Shown: one piece after another, positions 1 through 8,100 of the stretch
How positions within the stretch are numbered: position 1 is the stretch's first letter
Layout: every line of letters begins with the position of its first letter
DNA from: JASBYZ01 sp029983705
Lineage (GTDB): Bacteria; Actinomycetota; Coriobacteriia; Coriobacteriales; JAEZZM01
Length of the DNA stretch: 64,000 bases
Direction: 5' to 3'
Assembly: GCA_965119715.1 (NCBI GenBank)
Contig: OZ221969.1
Coordinates: 992,001 to 1,056,000, forward strand
Program-made: the position numbers and the translations under genes
Notes under the pieces: model-generated
What the model was told of the DNA's origin: nothing
What the model saw: the letters and a program-made list of their open reading frames with translations, nothing else
Database searches by the model: none

Positions 1-1
1 C

Positions 2-211
2 GCTAAGGGTGCGGGAGTTGAAGTGTATGATGTCAATCAGCTCCTAAAGATCTTTAATGATGGTACTAAAGCTATGAAGAAGCTTCAAAACCAAATGGGC
101 GGCAAAAAAGGTAAGGGCAAGCGCAAAGGTTTTGGTGGCTTTGGAAAGATGGGCGGCATGCCTGACATGGGTGACTTAAAGTCTATGATGGATAAGCTTG
201 GACTTAAGTAG
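2..211 (+). CDS. ffh: Signal recognition particle protein Ffh, C-terminal end (partial)
   Basis: This is the 3' end of ffh; the start lies before the window. The frame is open from the first bases and reads AKGAGVEVYDVNQLL, then a Met- and Gly-rich tail (KKLQNQMGGKKGKGKRKGF, GKMGGMPDMGDLK). That is the typical end of the Ffh M domain, which binds signal peptides and SRP RNA. Ffh is the GTPase that targets nascent membrane proteins to the Sec translocon. Its place a few kb before rpsP, khpA, rimM and trmD matches the common bacterial ffh-rpsP order, here interrupted by the genes at 420-5519. A hairpin and T-run follow directly, so the transcript probably ends here. Confidence 0.9.
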   Translation, partial: AKGAGVEVYDVNQLLKIFNDGTKAMKKLQNQMGGKKGKGKRKGFGGFGKMGGMPDMGDLKSMMDKLGLK

Positions 212-234
212 ATAAACGCTGACATGAATTTAGG

Positions 235-273
235 GCTGCAGGCTGATGACGTTGCTTGCAGCTTTATTTTTTT
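235..273 (+). terminator. Rho-independent terminator after ffh
   Basis: GCTGCAGGC (235-243) pairs with GCTTGCAGC (254-262) with one G-U wobble, around a 10-nt loop. TTTATTTTTTT follows. Confidence 0.8.
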
Positions 274-284
274 ACTTGTAGGAG

Positions 285-380
285 TTGCACTATAATGCAA
301 ATTACAGCTGAATATTGTAATAAGTTGCACTATAGTGCAAAAAATAGCTAGATAAAGACAAAAGTTGCACTGTAGTGCAA
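285..380. repeat. Three 16-bp palindromes with exact 40-bp period
   Basis: Near-identical palindromes lie at 285-300 (TTGCACTATAATGCAA), 325-340 (TTGCACTATAGTGCAA, perfect) and 365-380 (TTGCACTGTAGTGCAA, perfect arms). Starts are exactly 40 bp apart and the 24-bp stretches between are unrelated. They lie between two convergent genes, so they are not in an obvious promoter. They could be operators or architectural protein sites on one helix face, or REP-like hairpins. The function is unknown. Confidence 0.85.
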
Positions 381-419
381 ATCAAAGTGACTACCCATAC
401 AAGATAGCCACATAAAGCT

Positions 420-1520
420 TTACAAATTAACGCGAGCTATGTCGCCTTTACCAAGTATCGAGTGGCCACTTATCTCAACCATGATGAGCTGTTTAGTGGC
501 ATCAAGTTCATAGATTTCTGTATCTGGAGCTAAAAAGACTTTTTTAAGTGAGCCGTCTGCAAAATAGAGATTAAGTTCTTGGGCAAGTGCTGGTAGGTCT
601 TCTGACCTATAGACGGTGCTTTTCCATTTAATCTTATATACCTCATCACTCTTATACGCCTCAAGTTTTCTTGGAGCTCTAAGCGGTATAGGAGCTTGCT
701 CTTTAAACTTCTCAAAAGCCTTATCTGATGAAACCGTAACAAAGAGCGTTTCAAGTTCTTCACCTAGTGTAGCGGGGTGAGTTGCGCCCTCTGCCTTATC
801 GTTCCATATAAATGAGAGGCTTTCTTCAGGCACGTTAATATCTTTTGGCACAGCTACTAAATTGAATTGAGCTTGTGCAATGTTTTGTAGTTCTGCCTCA
901 ATTTTTTCACTTGAGCTCGTGTCAATCTCAGAGATATTTGGCTCAGTTTCAAAGCTTATCCTTCCTGTAAGTGCAGGAATATTAGTTATATCGCTATATT
1001 GAGCTTTGAGCTTTTCGTAAAGTTCTAAGACTAAATCATAATTTGGCTCTTCACCTTTAAAAATTTTTGTAAGCTGGTCTTCGTATTCTTTAAACTCATC
1101 CATACCTTGGATAAGCTTTGAGAAGGCATAAAAGTCTACGATTAAGTCCATGTATTTTTGCTCATCAAGCATATCTTGGGTGAGCATTTTAAGGGGCCAC
1201 TCAGCATTGGTAGGGGTGAGCACACCTTTAGCATCCACATGGGCATTTAAGCGCTTTAAGGTTCTAATAGCTGGCATAATCTCTTCGGTATCTTCTGTTG
1301 CAAAAAGTAAGAGCTCAGGAGAGTTCTCATTAAAGGCGCCAAGGTAAAACTCATCATAACTTTGAGGCTCGCGCTCTAAAAGTTCTTTGATCAAGGTATC
1401 TTCATCAGAGCTATTTACAAATATAAGGCCATAGCCTAAAGCTCCTAAAATGAGTGCAGTTTTATTATTCTTCTGCTCAAGGGGGCTAAAGCCATAAGCA
1501 AGTACTTTTTTATTGGTCAT
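420..1520 (-). CDS. DUF3783-type protein of unknown function
   Basis: A 366-residue soluble protein with no signal peptide or membrane helix. The first about 125 residues resemble the DUF3783 domain: a hydrophobic strand ELLLFA (69-74) and the segment KGVLTPTNAEWPL (98-110), a layout I recognise for that family. The middle is acidic and helix-rich. The C-terminal about 80 residues look like a separate small beta-rich domain. An AAGGA ribosome site precedes the ATG. The gene is convergent with ffh and divergent from the molybdoenzyme at 1771, and stands alone. DUF3783 has no established function that I know of, so none is assigned. The domain match is by eye. Confidence 0.6.
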   Translation of the reverse strand: MTNKKVLAYGFSPLEQKNNKTALILGALGYGLIFVNSSDEDTLIKELLEREPQSYDEFYLGAFNENSPELLLFATEDTEEIMPAIRTLKRLNAHVDAKGVLTPTNAEWPLKMLTQDMLDEQKYMDLIVDFYAFSKLIQGMDEFKEYEDQLTKIFKGEEPNYDLVLELYEKLKAQYSDITNIPALTGRISFETEPNISEIDTSSSEKIEAELQNIAQAQFNLVAVPKDINVPEESLSFIWNDKAEGATHPATLGEELETLFVTVSSDKAFEKFKEQAPIPLRAPRKLEAYKSDEVYKIKWKSTVYRSEDLPALAQELNLYFADGSLKKVFLAPDTEIYELDATKQLIMVEISGHSILGKGDIARVNL

Positions 1521-1770
1521 AAATGTCCTTATCGTTAATTTTTAGCATAAAGTCCTCTTACCCAGTTTCTAAGTATGTAAGTTCTTGCTCTGTTTTAGTG
1601 TAGTAGCACATGAACAGTATTCTTTAAATAGATATATATCACTCATTGAAAAAACGCTCCAATTCACTAAAGTTAAGGTAGGAGAAATTGTCTTTTTAAC
1701 AACAATATAAAGAAAGGAGGTATCACCTAGTTTTTTTGGTTTTCCATAGGTTTAAAGAAAAGGGGGATTC
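1521..1770. other. Divergent intergenic region, no gene
   Basis: These 250 bp separate the DUF3783-type gene from the molybdoenzyme and must hold both promoters. I see no strong -35/-10 pair. A weak hairpin (AGGTATCACCT, then a T-run) lies about 40 bp before the molybdoenzyme start and could act as an attenuator, but this is speculative. Confidence 0.4.
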
Positions 1771-4700
1771 ATGGAAAACTGTAACAGCTTTACACGCAGA
1801 AGTTTTGTTAAAACAGCGGGACTTGGTGCTATTCTTGCAGGAACAGCACTCTCTGCTACAGCTTGCCAAGGGGAGGTGAAACAAGAAAATAAGACAAAAT
1901 CTAATAAGAAAATCTCTTACAAGTCAAATGGTAAACCTATTGAAGCTAAAATTAATCTTGACACTCAAGAAGTCGAAATTAATCCTGATGTATATGTCAG
2001 ATATAGTGCCTGCTTAGGCTGCTATGCATCTTGTGGCAACAGAACAAAAATAGATGCAAAAACTAATGAAATTCTTTCTGTAGGTGGAAATCCCTACAAT
2101 CCTAACTGTGCACTTCCAAAACTTAAATTTGAAGACTCATTAACAGAAGCTTATTTAGCTAATAGTTTTGCAAATCAAAAAGGTAATTTACTGAGGGGTA
2201 CTGTTTGTGCACGTGGTAATAGCACTTTTAATGCCTATAAAGATAAGAAAAGAATTTTAAAGCCACTCAAGCGTGCAGGTAAACGTGGAGAAGGTAAGTG
2301 GAAGACAATATCGTGGGATCAGCTTATTGATGAAGTTGTAAATGGAGGTAAACTTTTTTCAGATATTGGTGAAGACCAAGTTATTGAAGGTTTTAAAGAC
2401 GTATATGATACAAAAACCTTGATTGATGAAAACAGTCCTGAGTATGGTCCTAAGTCTAATCAACTTGTTATGTTAGGCATGCGCGGTGATGGTAGGTCAA
2501 ACTATCCATATTTATTTGGTGCAGCCTTTGGCTCAGTAAACTTCTATAGTCATGGTTCATCATGTGGTGTTGCTGCTTCAGCTCCAATTTTTACTGAAAA
2601 TTCTATGTGGAACAGGTTGGATGTACCTGAAACTGAGTATGCACTCTGGTTAGGTACTTTTCCGGGAGCTAATGGTAAGTCTTTTCAGTTAATCGCAAAA
2701 AATGTTGAGAAGCGATTAAAAGACGGAATCCATATGGATGTTATAGATCCAGTAAATGTTGGTGGCGCTGTTACCAGTAAAGAAAAAAATATTACCTGGC
2801 ACCCAATCAAACCATCAACTAACGGAGCCTTAGTACTGGGAATGGTTAGATGGATTATTGACAATAAAAAGTATTCAGAAGAATACGTGACTTTTCCAAA
2901 TTATCAAGCAGCAGATGAAAAGGGCTGGGGCTCATACTCTAACTTTACTCACTTAGTTATATGTGATGAGAACCATCCAAACAACAGGAAGTTTTTACGC
3001 ACTGAAGATTTAGGTATTGAAGGTGTTGCACCTGCTGAAGGTGAAGAGGTACAAAACTATGTTGTATTAGATGCTCAAACAAATGAGCCGGTGCAGTTTT
3101 CAAAAACTAAAAAGGCTGTATTAGATTTTACTGGTGAGCTAAAAGGTTCAGATGGCAAACCGATAAAGGTTCGTACTGCATTTAGTTTAGTAAAAGAATC
3201 TGCCCAAAGTCATAGCGTAGAAGAATACGAAGAAATCTGTCAGTGTGAAAAAGGCTTAATTGAAAAGCTTGCTACTGAATGGACAAGCCACGGTCCAAAA
3301 GTTGGACTTGCCAATGTGGGCGGAACTGGAAGTGCTAATGGTATAAGTTCTGCATGGGCGGAATATATTTTAGGTGCACTCGTAGGAAACTATCAGATGA
3401 TAGGCGGGTCTGTTCCAACCAGTTGGACCTATGACGCATGGATGAGCCCAAGGTATGTATTGTTTGATATTCCTGATGCACCAGAAAATTCTGCTCAAAT
3501 AGACATCAGTCGTGGTGGTCTCAATTGGCAGGATACCTCTGAATACAAAAAGCGCCTTGAGTCTGGTGAAGAAAATCCTCAACCAAAATTACCATGGTAT
3601 TCCTATACTCGAGGTGCAGATAATCAGGCACTTATTTCTCTTATTAATAAGTATCCTTATCAGGGAAAGATCGTAATGAGCTGGATGTGCAATGCGCTTC
3701 AAGCTTGTCCAGGTGCTATGAGAGAAGAAGTATATGCGAGGTTGGCTGATCCAGAAGTTATACCGCTTCATATAACATGTGACTGCTTTATGGGAGAGCA
3801 CGCTACATTTTCAGACTATATCGTTCCTGACACTACACCATATGAGTCTTTTGGTGTTATTACCCAAGAAGGCTTTTGGCATGGTAGAGGCTCAAGTGTA
3901 CGCTGGCCGGTAAGCGAACCTAAGACAGAGAAGCTTCCTGATGGTAGACATATGGGCTATGAGGCGTTTATGAACGATGTGGCTAAGGCCATAGGCATGC
4001 CATTTTTTGGAAGAGAAGATGGCTTAAAGTCTCTTGATGGCAAGGGTCACCCTCACTTCTCAGACGCCGATTATTATCTCAAATCAATAGCAAATCTTGC
4101 ATATGATGAAAAACCTGTAGACGATATTACAGATGAAGAAATTAAGGCTCAGGGATTAGATAAGCTACCAGAGGAATGGAAGAAATGCGTAAGCGAGGAA
4201 GAGTGGCCTAAAGTTCTTAAAGTGTTATCTAGAGGCGGAAGATTTGATGACACCAAAGACGCTATAGATGGTACTCGCACTGTAATGCGTATGGAGTTTA
4301 AAGTTAATGTTTATAGTGAACTGAGAGCTCTTCAAAGAAACTCGTTTACGGGCGAATATGCTTCTGGATGTATAGATTGGGAGCCAGAACTTCTTGCAGA
4401 CGGAACACCTCTCAGAGATAAGTTTTCTGAAAGCGATTATCCGTATACTTCTGTTCAATACAAGCCTAAATTCCGGTCTATATCAATGCTTTCAAATAGC
4501 CCCTTTATGCAGACCTTAGCTCACAGCAACTATTTTGAAATCAACTCAGCGGACGCTCAAGAACTTGGCGTTAAAAGTGGTGATAGTTTAATAGTTAGCA
4601 ATCCTACTGGAGACAAAATGGAAGGTCAGGCCCTTGTAAGAGAGGGTATTGCACGTAAAGTATTTGCGGTGCCTTTTGGTTATGGACACATTGCCTATGG

Positions 4701-4884
4701 TGCAAAAGGCTATGAAATCGATGGCCAAGCTATTGAGGGTGATGAAAAAATATCAAAGGGTATTCATCTCGCAACAATGCTTGATCCTCAAGTAAGTAAA
4801 GACGGAGTTATATATCCGTATTCTGAGTATGAGTTGGGCTCTCCCGCAAGATCAGGCGGAGCTTTTAAAATCGAGAAAGCTTAA
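1771..4884 (+). CDS. Tat-exported molybdopterin oxidoreductase, tetrathionate-reductase-like catalytic subunit
   Basis: A 1037-residue large subunit of the DMSO-reductase superfamily. A twin-arginine signal (RRSFVKTAG, 9-17) shows export in folded form. Cysteines C81, C84, C88 and C146 fit the N-terminal 4Fe-4S site. HGSSCGVAA (261-269) has a Cys at about 265 where a Mo ligand is expected. The closing region (about 900-1020) fits the MPT dinucleotide-binding barrel. Length and motif order are closest to TtrA (tetrathionate reductase) or arsenate and selenate relatives; the substrate cannot be read from sequence. AAGGGGGAT precedes the ATG. The ferredoxin subunit follows after 14 bp, but no NrfD/TtrC-type membrane subunit does, so the electron route is unclear. 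Confidence 0.8.
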   Translation: MENCNSFTRRSFVKTAGLGAILAGTALSATACQGEVKQENKTKSNKKISYKSNGKPIEAKINLDTQEVEINPDVYVRYSACLGCYASCGNRTKIDAKTNEILSVGGNPYNPNCALPKLKFEDSLTEAYLANSFANQKGNLLRGTVCARGNSTFNAYKDKKRILKPLKRAGKRGEGKWKTISWDQLIDEVVNGGKLFSDIGEDQVIEGFKDVYDTKTLIDENSPEYGPKSNQLVMLGMRGDGRSNYPYLFGAAFGSVNFYSHGSSCGVAASAPIFTENSMWNRLDVPETEYALWLGTFPGANGKSFQLIAKNVEKRLKDGIHMDVIDPVNVGGAVTSKEKNITWHPIKPSTNGALVLGMVRWIIDNKKYSEEYVTFPNYQAADEKGWGSYSNFTHLVICDENHPNNRKFLRTEDLGIEGVAPAEGEEVQNYVVLDAQTNEPVQFSKTKKAVLDFTGELKGSDGKPIKVRTAFSLVKESAQSHSVEEYEEICQCEKGLIEKLATEWTSHGPKVGLANVGGTGSANGISSAWAEYILGALVGNYQMIGGSVPTSWTYDAWMSPRYVLFDIPDAPENSAQIDISRGGLNWQDTSEYKKRLESGEENPQPKLPWYSYTRGADNQALISLINKYPYQGKIVMSWMCNALQACPGAMREEVYARLADPEVIPLHITCDCFMGEHATFSDYIVPDTTPYESFGVITQEGFWHGRGSSVRWPVSEPKTEKLPDGRHMGYEAFMNDVAKAIGMPFFGREDGLKSLDGKGHPHFSDADYYLKSIANLAYDEKPVDDITDEEIKAQGLDKLPEEWKKCVSEEEWPKVLKVLSRGGRFDDTKDAIDGTRTVMRMEFKVNVYSELRALQRNSFTGEYASGCIDWEPELLADGTPLRDKFSESDYPYTSVQYKPKFRSISMLSNSPFMQTLAHSNYFEINSADAQELGVKSGDSLIVSNPTGDKMEGQALVREGIARKVFAVPFGYGHIAYGAKGYEIDGQAIEGDEKISKGIHLATMLDPQVSKDGVIYPYSEYELGSPARSGGAFKIEKA

Positions 4885-4898
4885 AGGGGGAGATAAAA

Positions 4899-5519
4899 AT
4901 GGCTGATAAACAATTATGCATGTTTATAGATTTAAATAAATGCATAGGCTGTAATGCCTGCTCTGTAGCTTGTAAAGGAGAAAATGATATTCCTGAGGCT
5001 GCTTGGAATACCTGGATTGATAGCTTTGATTATGAAGAAGATACAAACATTTATAGAGCAAACATCCCAATGCAGTGCAATCATTGTAAGGACGCTCCTT
5101 GTGTGCCCGTCTGTCCAACTGGAGCAAGCTTCTTTAGTGAAGTTGGTACGGTTTTAGTAGATACCGAGGCATGTATTGGCTGCGGTGCCTGCGTTGAAGC
5201 TTGTCCGTATAAAGTACGTTGGGTAAATCCAGATACAAACACGGTAGGTAAGTGTACATTTTGTCACGAGCGCACCACTAATGGATTGCTGCCAGCATGT
5301 GTATCATCCTGCGTAACTCAGGCGAGATATTTTGGATATATGGACGATGAATCCTCTGATGTCTCAAACTTATTAGCAGAAAACAATGGCGGTGATATCT
5401 TACATAAAGAATTTGAGCTTGAAACTCACGTAAGATATAAAGGGCTTGAACATCTCAAGGACTATTATGGTAAAACAAGCGTTCTAAGAGGTGGTAATAT
5501 TAAAGAAATAAGTAAGTAG
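4899..5519 (+). CDS. 4Fe-4S ferredoxin subunit of the molybdoenzyme (TtrB/DmsB-like)
   Basis: A 206-residue electron-transfer subunit with four cysteine clusters in the order normal for DmsB, NrfC and TtrB: CIGCNACSVAC, CNHCKDAPCVPVC, CIGCGACVEACPY and CTFCHERT with ACVSSC. This arrangement holds four 4Fe-4S centres that pass electrons to the large subunit. It has no signal peptide, as expected for a subunit carried out through Tat with its partner. It follows the catalytic gene by 14 bp with a strong GGGGGAGA ribosome site. It ends the operon, because the next gene is rpsP. The exact acceptor is unknown. Confidence 0.85.
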   Translation: MADKQLCMFIDLNKCIGCNACSVACKGENDIPEAAWNTWIDSFDYEEDTNIYRANIPMQCNHCKDAPCVPVCPTGASFFSEVGTVLVDTEACIGCGACVEACPYKVRWVNPDTNTVGKCTFCHERTTNGLLPACVSSCVTQARYFGYMDDESSDVSNLLAENNGGDILHKEFELETHVRYKGLEHLKDYYGKTSVLRGGNIKEISK

Positions 5520-5600
5520 TTTTAGTATTTGTATGGAAAGAGGCAGGCAATTTCTAAGCCCTGCATTCACATCTAAGCAAATATACTGTACAATTTAGCG

Positions 5601-5629
5601 TTGCTAAGTATTGAATAAGGCGAGATATT
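5601..5629 (+). promoter_or_regulatory. Candidate promoter of the rpsP operon
   Basis: TTGCTA (5601-5606) and GATATT (5624-5629) are 17 bp apart, ahead of rpsP. An inverted repeat (GCGAGAT at 5620-5626, ATCTCGC at 5644-5650) overlaps the -10 and would lie at the start of the mRNA. The hexamers are only moderately good. Confidence 0.4.
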
Positions 5630-5673
5630 CTATTAATTCGTTAATCTCGCACAAAGTTTAGAGGAGTTTTTAG

Positions 5674-5949
5674 TTGGCAGTAAAGATTCGCCTCGCTCGT
5701 CACGGAGCTAAAAAGGCACCATATTACCGCATTGTTGTAGCAGATTCTCGTGCACCTAGAGACGGTCGCTTAATTGAAGAGATTGGTAGCTACAATCCAA
5801 ATACCGAGCCTAAGCATCTTAAGCTTGATATTGAAAAAACAAATGACTGGATTTCAAAGGGTGCTCAACCATCAGACACCGTTGCTCGTCTTATTGAGAT
5901 TGCTAAAAAGGATCAAGGTTCAAAGAAAGAAGAAGAGGGCGTTAAATAG
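5674..5949 (+). CDS. rpsP: 30S ribosomal protein S16
   Basis: A 91-residue S16 with the family signature near the N-terminus (KIRLARHGAKKAPYYRIVV) and RDGRLIEEIGSYNP. S16 binds 16S rRNA in the 30S body and is needed for assembly. The start is TTG at 5674, with GAGGAG 7 bp upstream. It opens the rpsP-khpA-rimM-trmD-lepB-glyQS cluster, with khpA only 2 bp downstream. The last dozen residues are charged and variable, as in other S16 proteins. Confidence 0.96.
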   Translation: MAVKIRLARHGAKKAPYYRIVVADSRAPRDGRLIEEIGSYNPNTEPKHLKLDIEKTNDWISKGAQPSDTVARLIEIAKKDQGSKKEEEGVK

Positions 5950-5951
5950 TA

Positions 5952-6218
5952 ATGCCTGACGTTCTTGAACATCCTAGTGATCAAATTGCTGAGTTAGTAG
6001 AGTTTCTTGTAGTGTCTTTAGTCGATGAGCCAGATGAGGTTCAAATTGACATTACAGATTCCTCAGAGACCTCTACCTTAATTGAGGTAAGTGTAGCTGA
6101 GGGCGATGTTGGTAAGGTTATTGGCAAAAAAGGCCGTATCATTAAAGCTATTCGCACTCTTGCTCATGCTTGTGGAGCTAGACAAGACATTAACTGTGAA
6201 GTTGAAGTGCTTGGTTAA
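5952..6218 (+). CDS. khpA: KH-domain RNA-binding protein KhpA (YlqC family)
   Basis: An 88-residue single KH domain. The GXXG loop is visible in GKVIGKKGRIIKAIR (about 53-67), the element that holds single-stranded RNA. KhpA works with KhpB in Gram-positive bacteria as a small RNA-binding complex that influences cell size, division and mRNA fate. It starts 2 bp after the rpsP stop and ends 5 bp before rimM, the standard position between these genes in Firmicutes and Actinobacteria. Confidence 0.9.
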   Translation: MPDVLEHPSDQIAELVEFLVVSLVDEPDEVQIDITDSSETSTLIEVSVAEGDVGKVIGKKGRIIKAIRTLAHACGARQDINCEVEVLG

Positions 6219-6223
6219 GCACT

Positions 6224-6751
6224 ATGCTCAAAGCACACGATAGCTTTATATCTGTAGCTAAACTTCTTAAAACTCATGGAGTTAAAGGGGAGGTTTCTGT
6301 GTTGCCCACAGCAAACCTCCCCTTTTTATTAGAAGTTGGTCAGGAAGTCTGCCTCATTCCACCGCAGTTTGAATACGACAGATTCCAAACAATTGAATCT
6401 ATACGAGAAGTAAATACAGAATATCTCATCAAGTTTTCTGGAATTGATGACCTCAACCTCTCCAAGCTTGCCTGTCCGGGTTACGTCTTGCTTAAAGCAG
6501 ACGATATCCAAGAAGAGCTTAAAGCTGCTCCTCAAAGCTTACTTGGAAGAGAGCTTGTTGATGAGCGCTACGGAAGCCTTGGCGTGATTGATGACATTAT
6601 CTTTACCCCAGTTAATGATGTGTGGTTAGTTGAGTCTGAGCGTTACGGAGAACTTTTGATTCCAGTTATAGATTCTGTAGTGAGTGAGATTTCTGATGAA
6701 GGTGCTATTACCGTAGAGCTCTTAGATGGTATTATTCCTTTTGAGAGCTAG
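6224..6751 (+). CDS. rimM: 16S rRNA processing protein RimM
   Basis: A 175-residue protein with the RimM N-terminal barrel (VAKLLKTHGVKGEVSV) and a C-terminal PRC-barrel (LLGRELVDERYGSLGVIDDI, then WLVESERYGELLIPVI). RimM binds S19 and helps mature the 30S head. It sits between khpA and trmD with short gaps, the usual order. The ATG at 6224 is kept because it places the barrel at the normal distance from the N-terminus. Confidence 0.93.
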   Translation: MLKAHDSFISVAKLLKTHGVKGEVSVLPTANLPFLLEVGQEVCLIPPQFEYDRFQTIESIREVNTEYLIKFSGIDDLNLSKLACPGYVLLKADDIQEELKAAPQSLLGRELVDERYGSLGVIDDIIFTPVNDVWLVESERYGELLIPVIDSVVSEISDEGAITVELLDGIIPFES

Positions 6752-6760
6752 GAGATTTCA

Positions 6761-7504
6761 TTGTTAAAAGTTGAAACACTTTCAGTATTTCCTGAAATGT
6801 TTGAAGAAGTAATGTCACTATCAATTCTTGGAAGAGCCCAGCAAAAGGGCCTTTTTTCATACCAAGCTTATAATTTACGTGACTGGACTCATGACCTTCA
6901 TAAGAGCGTTGACGATGAACCTTACGGGGGAGGTCAAGGCATGCTTATGAAAGTAGAGCCTATCTTTGAAGCCTATGATGAGATAGCTCAAAGCTCAGAC
7001 GATAAACCCTTTACAATATTTTTTAGCCCCTCAGGCAGGCCTTTTAATCAAGAAGTAGCTCAAGAGCTTGCCTCAAAAAAGCGCTTGTTATTTTTTTGCT
7101 CTCGCTATGAGGGGGTCGATGAGCGCGCTTACAGCCTTGCTGATATGACACTTTCACTTGGAGACTATGTCTTAAGTGGTGGAGAGCTTGCGGCAATGGT
7201 GGTTATTGATTCAGTGGTACGTCTTTTGCCAGGCGCTCTCGGAAATGAGGCCTCTGCAGAAGACGAATCATTTTCAAAAAGTGGACTGCTTGAGTACGCC
7301 CAGTATACGCGCCCTCAAAGTTTTAGGGGAATGGAGGTACCTGAGGTGCTACTCTCAGGAAACCACCAGCACATCAAAGAATTCAGAAGAAAAAACGCAA
7401 TAGAGAGAACGATTAAACGTCGCCCCGACCTTATCGCCCACGCAGATCTTACACAGAGTGAGCGAGAGGCAATTTTACGCGGCGAATTCAGTGATAAGGA
7501 ATAA
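6761..7504 (+). CDS. trmD: tRNA (guanine-N1-)-methyltransferase TrmD
   Basis: A 247-residue SPOUT methyltransferase that makes m1G37 in tRNAs from S-adenosylmethionine and so prevents +1 frameshifting. Motifs are clear: DEPYGGGQGMLMK, then the trefoil-knot region RYEGVDERAY and LGDYVLSGGELA (Ser replaces the commoner Thr), and the C-terminal RRPDL. The start is TTG at 6761, behind GGAGA. It is transcribed with rimM and ends just before lepB. Confidence 0.95.
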   Translation: MLKVETLSVFPEMFEEVMSLSILGRAQQKGLFSYQAYNLRDWTHDLHKSVDDEPYGGGQGMLMKVEPIFEAYDEIAQSSDDKPFTIFFSPSGRPFNQEVAQELASKKRLLFFCSRYEGVDERAYSLADMTLSLGDYVLSGGELAAMVVIDSVVRLLPGALGNEASAEDESFSKSGLLEYAQYTRPQSFRGMEVPEVLLSGNHQHIKEFRRKNAIERTIKRRPDLIAHADLTQSEREAILRGEFSDKE

Positions 7505-7511
7505 GATAGCT

Positions 7512-8090
7512 ATGAAGCAAGCACAGCACAAACAGTCCGAAAAGCAAAGCCTGGGGAGAACCCTCTTAGAATATGCGCTGATTGTTGCCGTAGTGGTAAT
7601 TATCATGGTGCCACTTCGCATGTTTGTTATTGAGCCCTTTCAGATTCCTACCGCATCAATGGATCCAACCATTGAGGTGGGAGACAGAGTTTTTGCAGAA
7701 AAAATTAGCTATAAGATGGACGGTTATGTAAAACCTGGTCAAATTGTTACGTTTAAAGACCCTGCAAACCCTGATATCACCTTGATTAAACGCGTTATTG
7801 CTGTGGGCGGTCAAAGCCTTGATTTACAAGACGGAAAGGTAGTAGTTGACGGAGTTGCCCTCGATGAGCCCTACACTCACGGGGAGCAAAGTTTTCCGCT
7901 TCCTACAACCTTAAACGGTCAAGATATGAGCTACCCTCTTGTGGTGCCCGAAGGATATGTTTGGGTAATGGGTGATAATAGAGATAACTCAGCTGACTCA
8001 CGCTATTTTGGACCTATTCCATATGAGTCAATTTCTGGCCACGCCTTTGTGACGTACTGGCCAATTAAAAACATAGGATTACTTAAGTAA
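7512..8090 (+). CDS. lepB: Signal peptidase I
   Basis: A 192-residue membrane-anchored serine protease that removes Sec and Tat signal peptides on the outer membrane face. One N-terminal helix (YALIVAVVVIIMVPLRM) precedes the catalytic Ser in IPTASMDPTIEVGDRV. The general-base Lys lies in LIKRVIAVGGQ, and box E (VMGDNRDNSADSR) is intact. A longer frame opens at a GTG at 7458 inside trmD, but the ATG at 7512 gives a normal N-terminus and has AAGGA 11 bp upstream, so I use it. It sits 7 bp after trmD. Confidence 0.93.
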   Translation: MKQAQHKQSEKQSLGRTLLEYALIVAVVVIIMVPLRMFVIEPFQIPTASMDPTIEVGDRVFAEKISYKMDGYVKPGQIVTFKDPANPDITLIKRVIAVGGQSLDLQDGKVVVDGVALDEPYTHGEQSFPLPTTLNGQDMSYPLVVPEGYVWVMGDNRDNSADSRYFGPIPYESISGHAFVTYWPIKNIGLLK

Positions 8091-8100
8091 GGGAGAGACC

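Noticed and set aside
285..380. Possible short CRISPR array
   Set aside because: Repeats are only 16-18 bp and fully palindromic, intervals are 24 bp, there are just three units, and no cas genes are near.
7458..7511. Longer N-terminus for signal peptidase
   Set aside because: It would overlap trmD by 47 bp and add an untypical N-terminus; ATG 7512 has a ribosome site and normal protein start.
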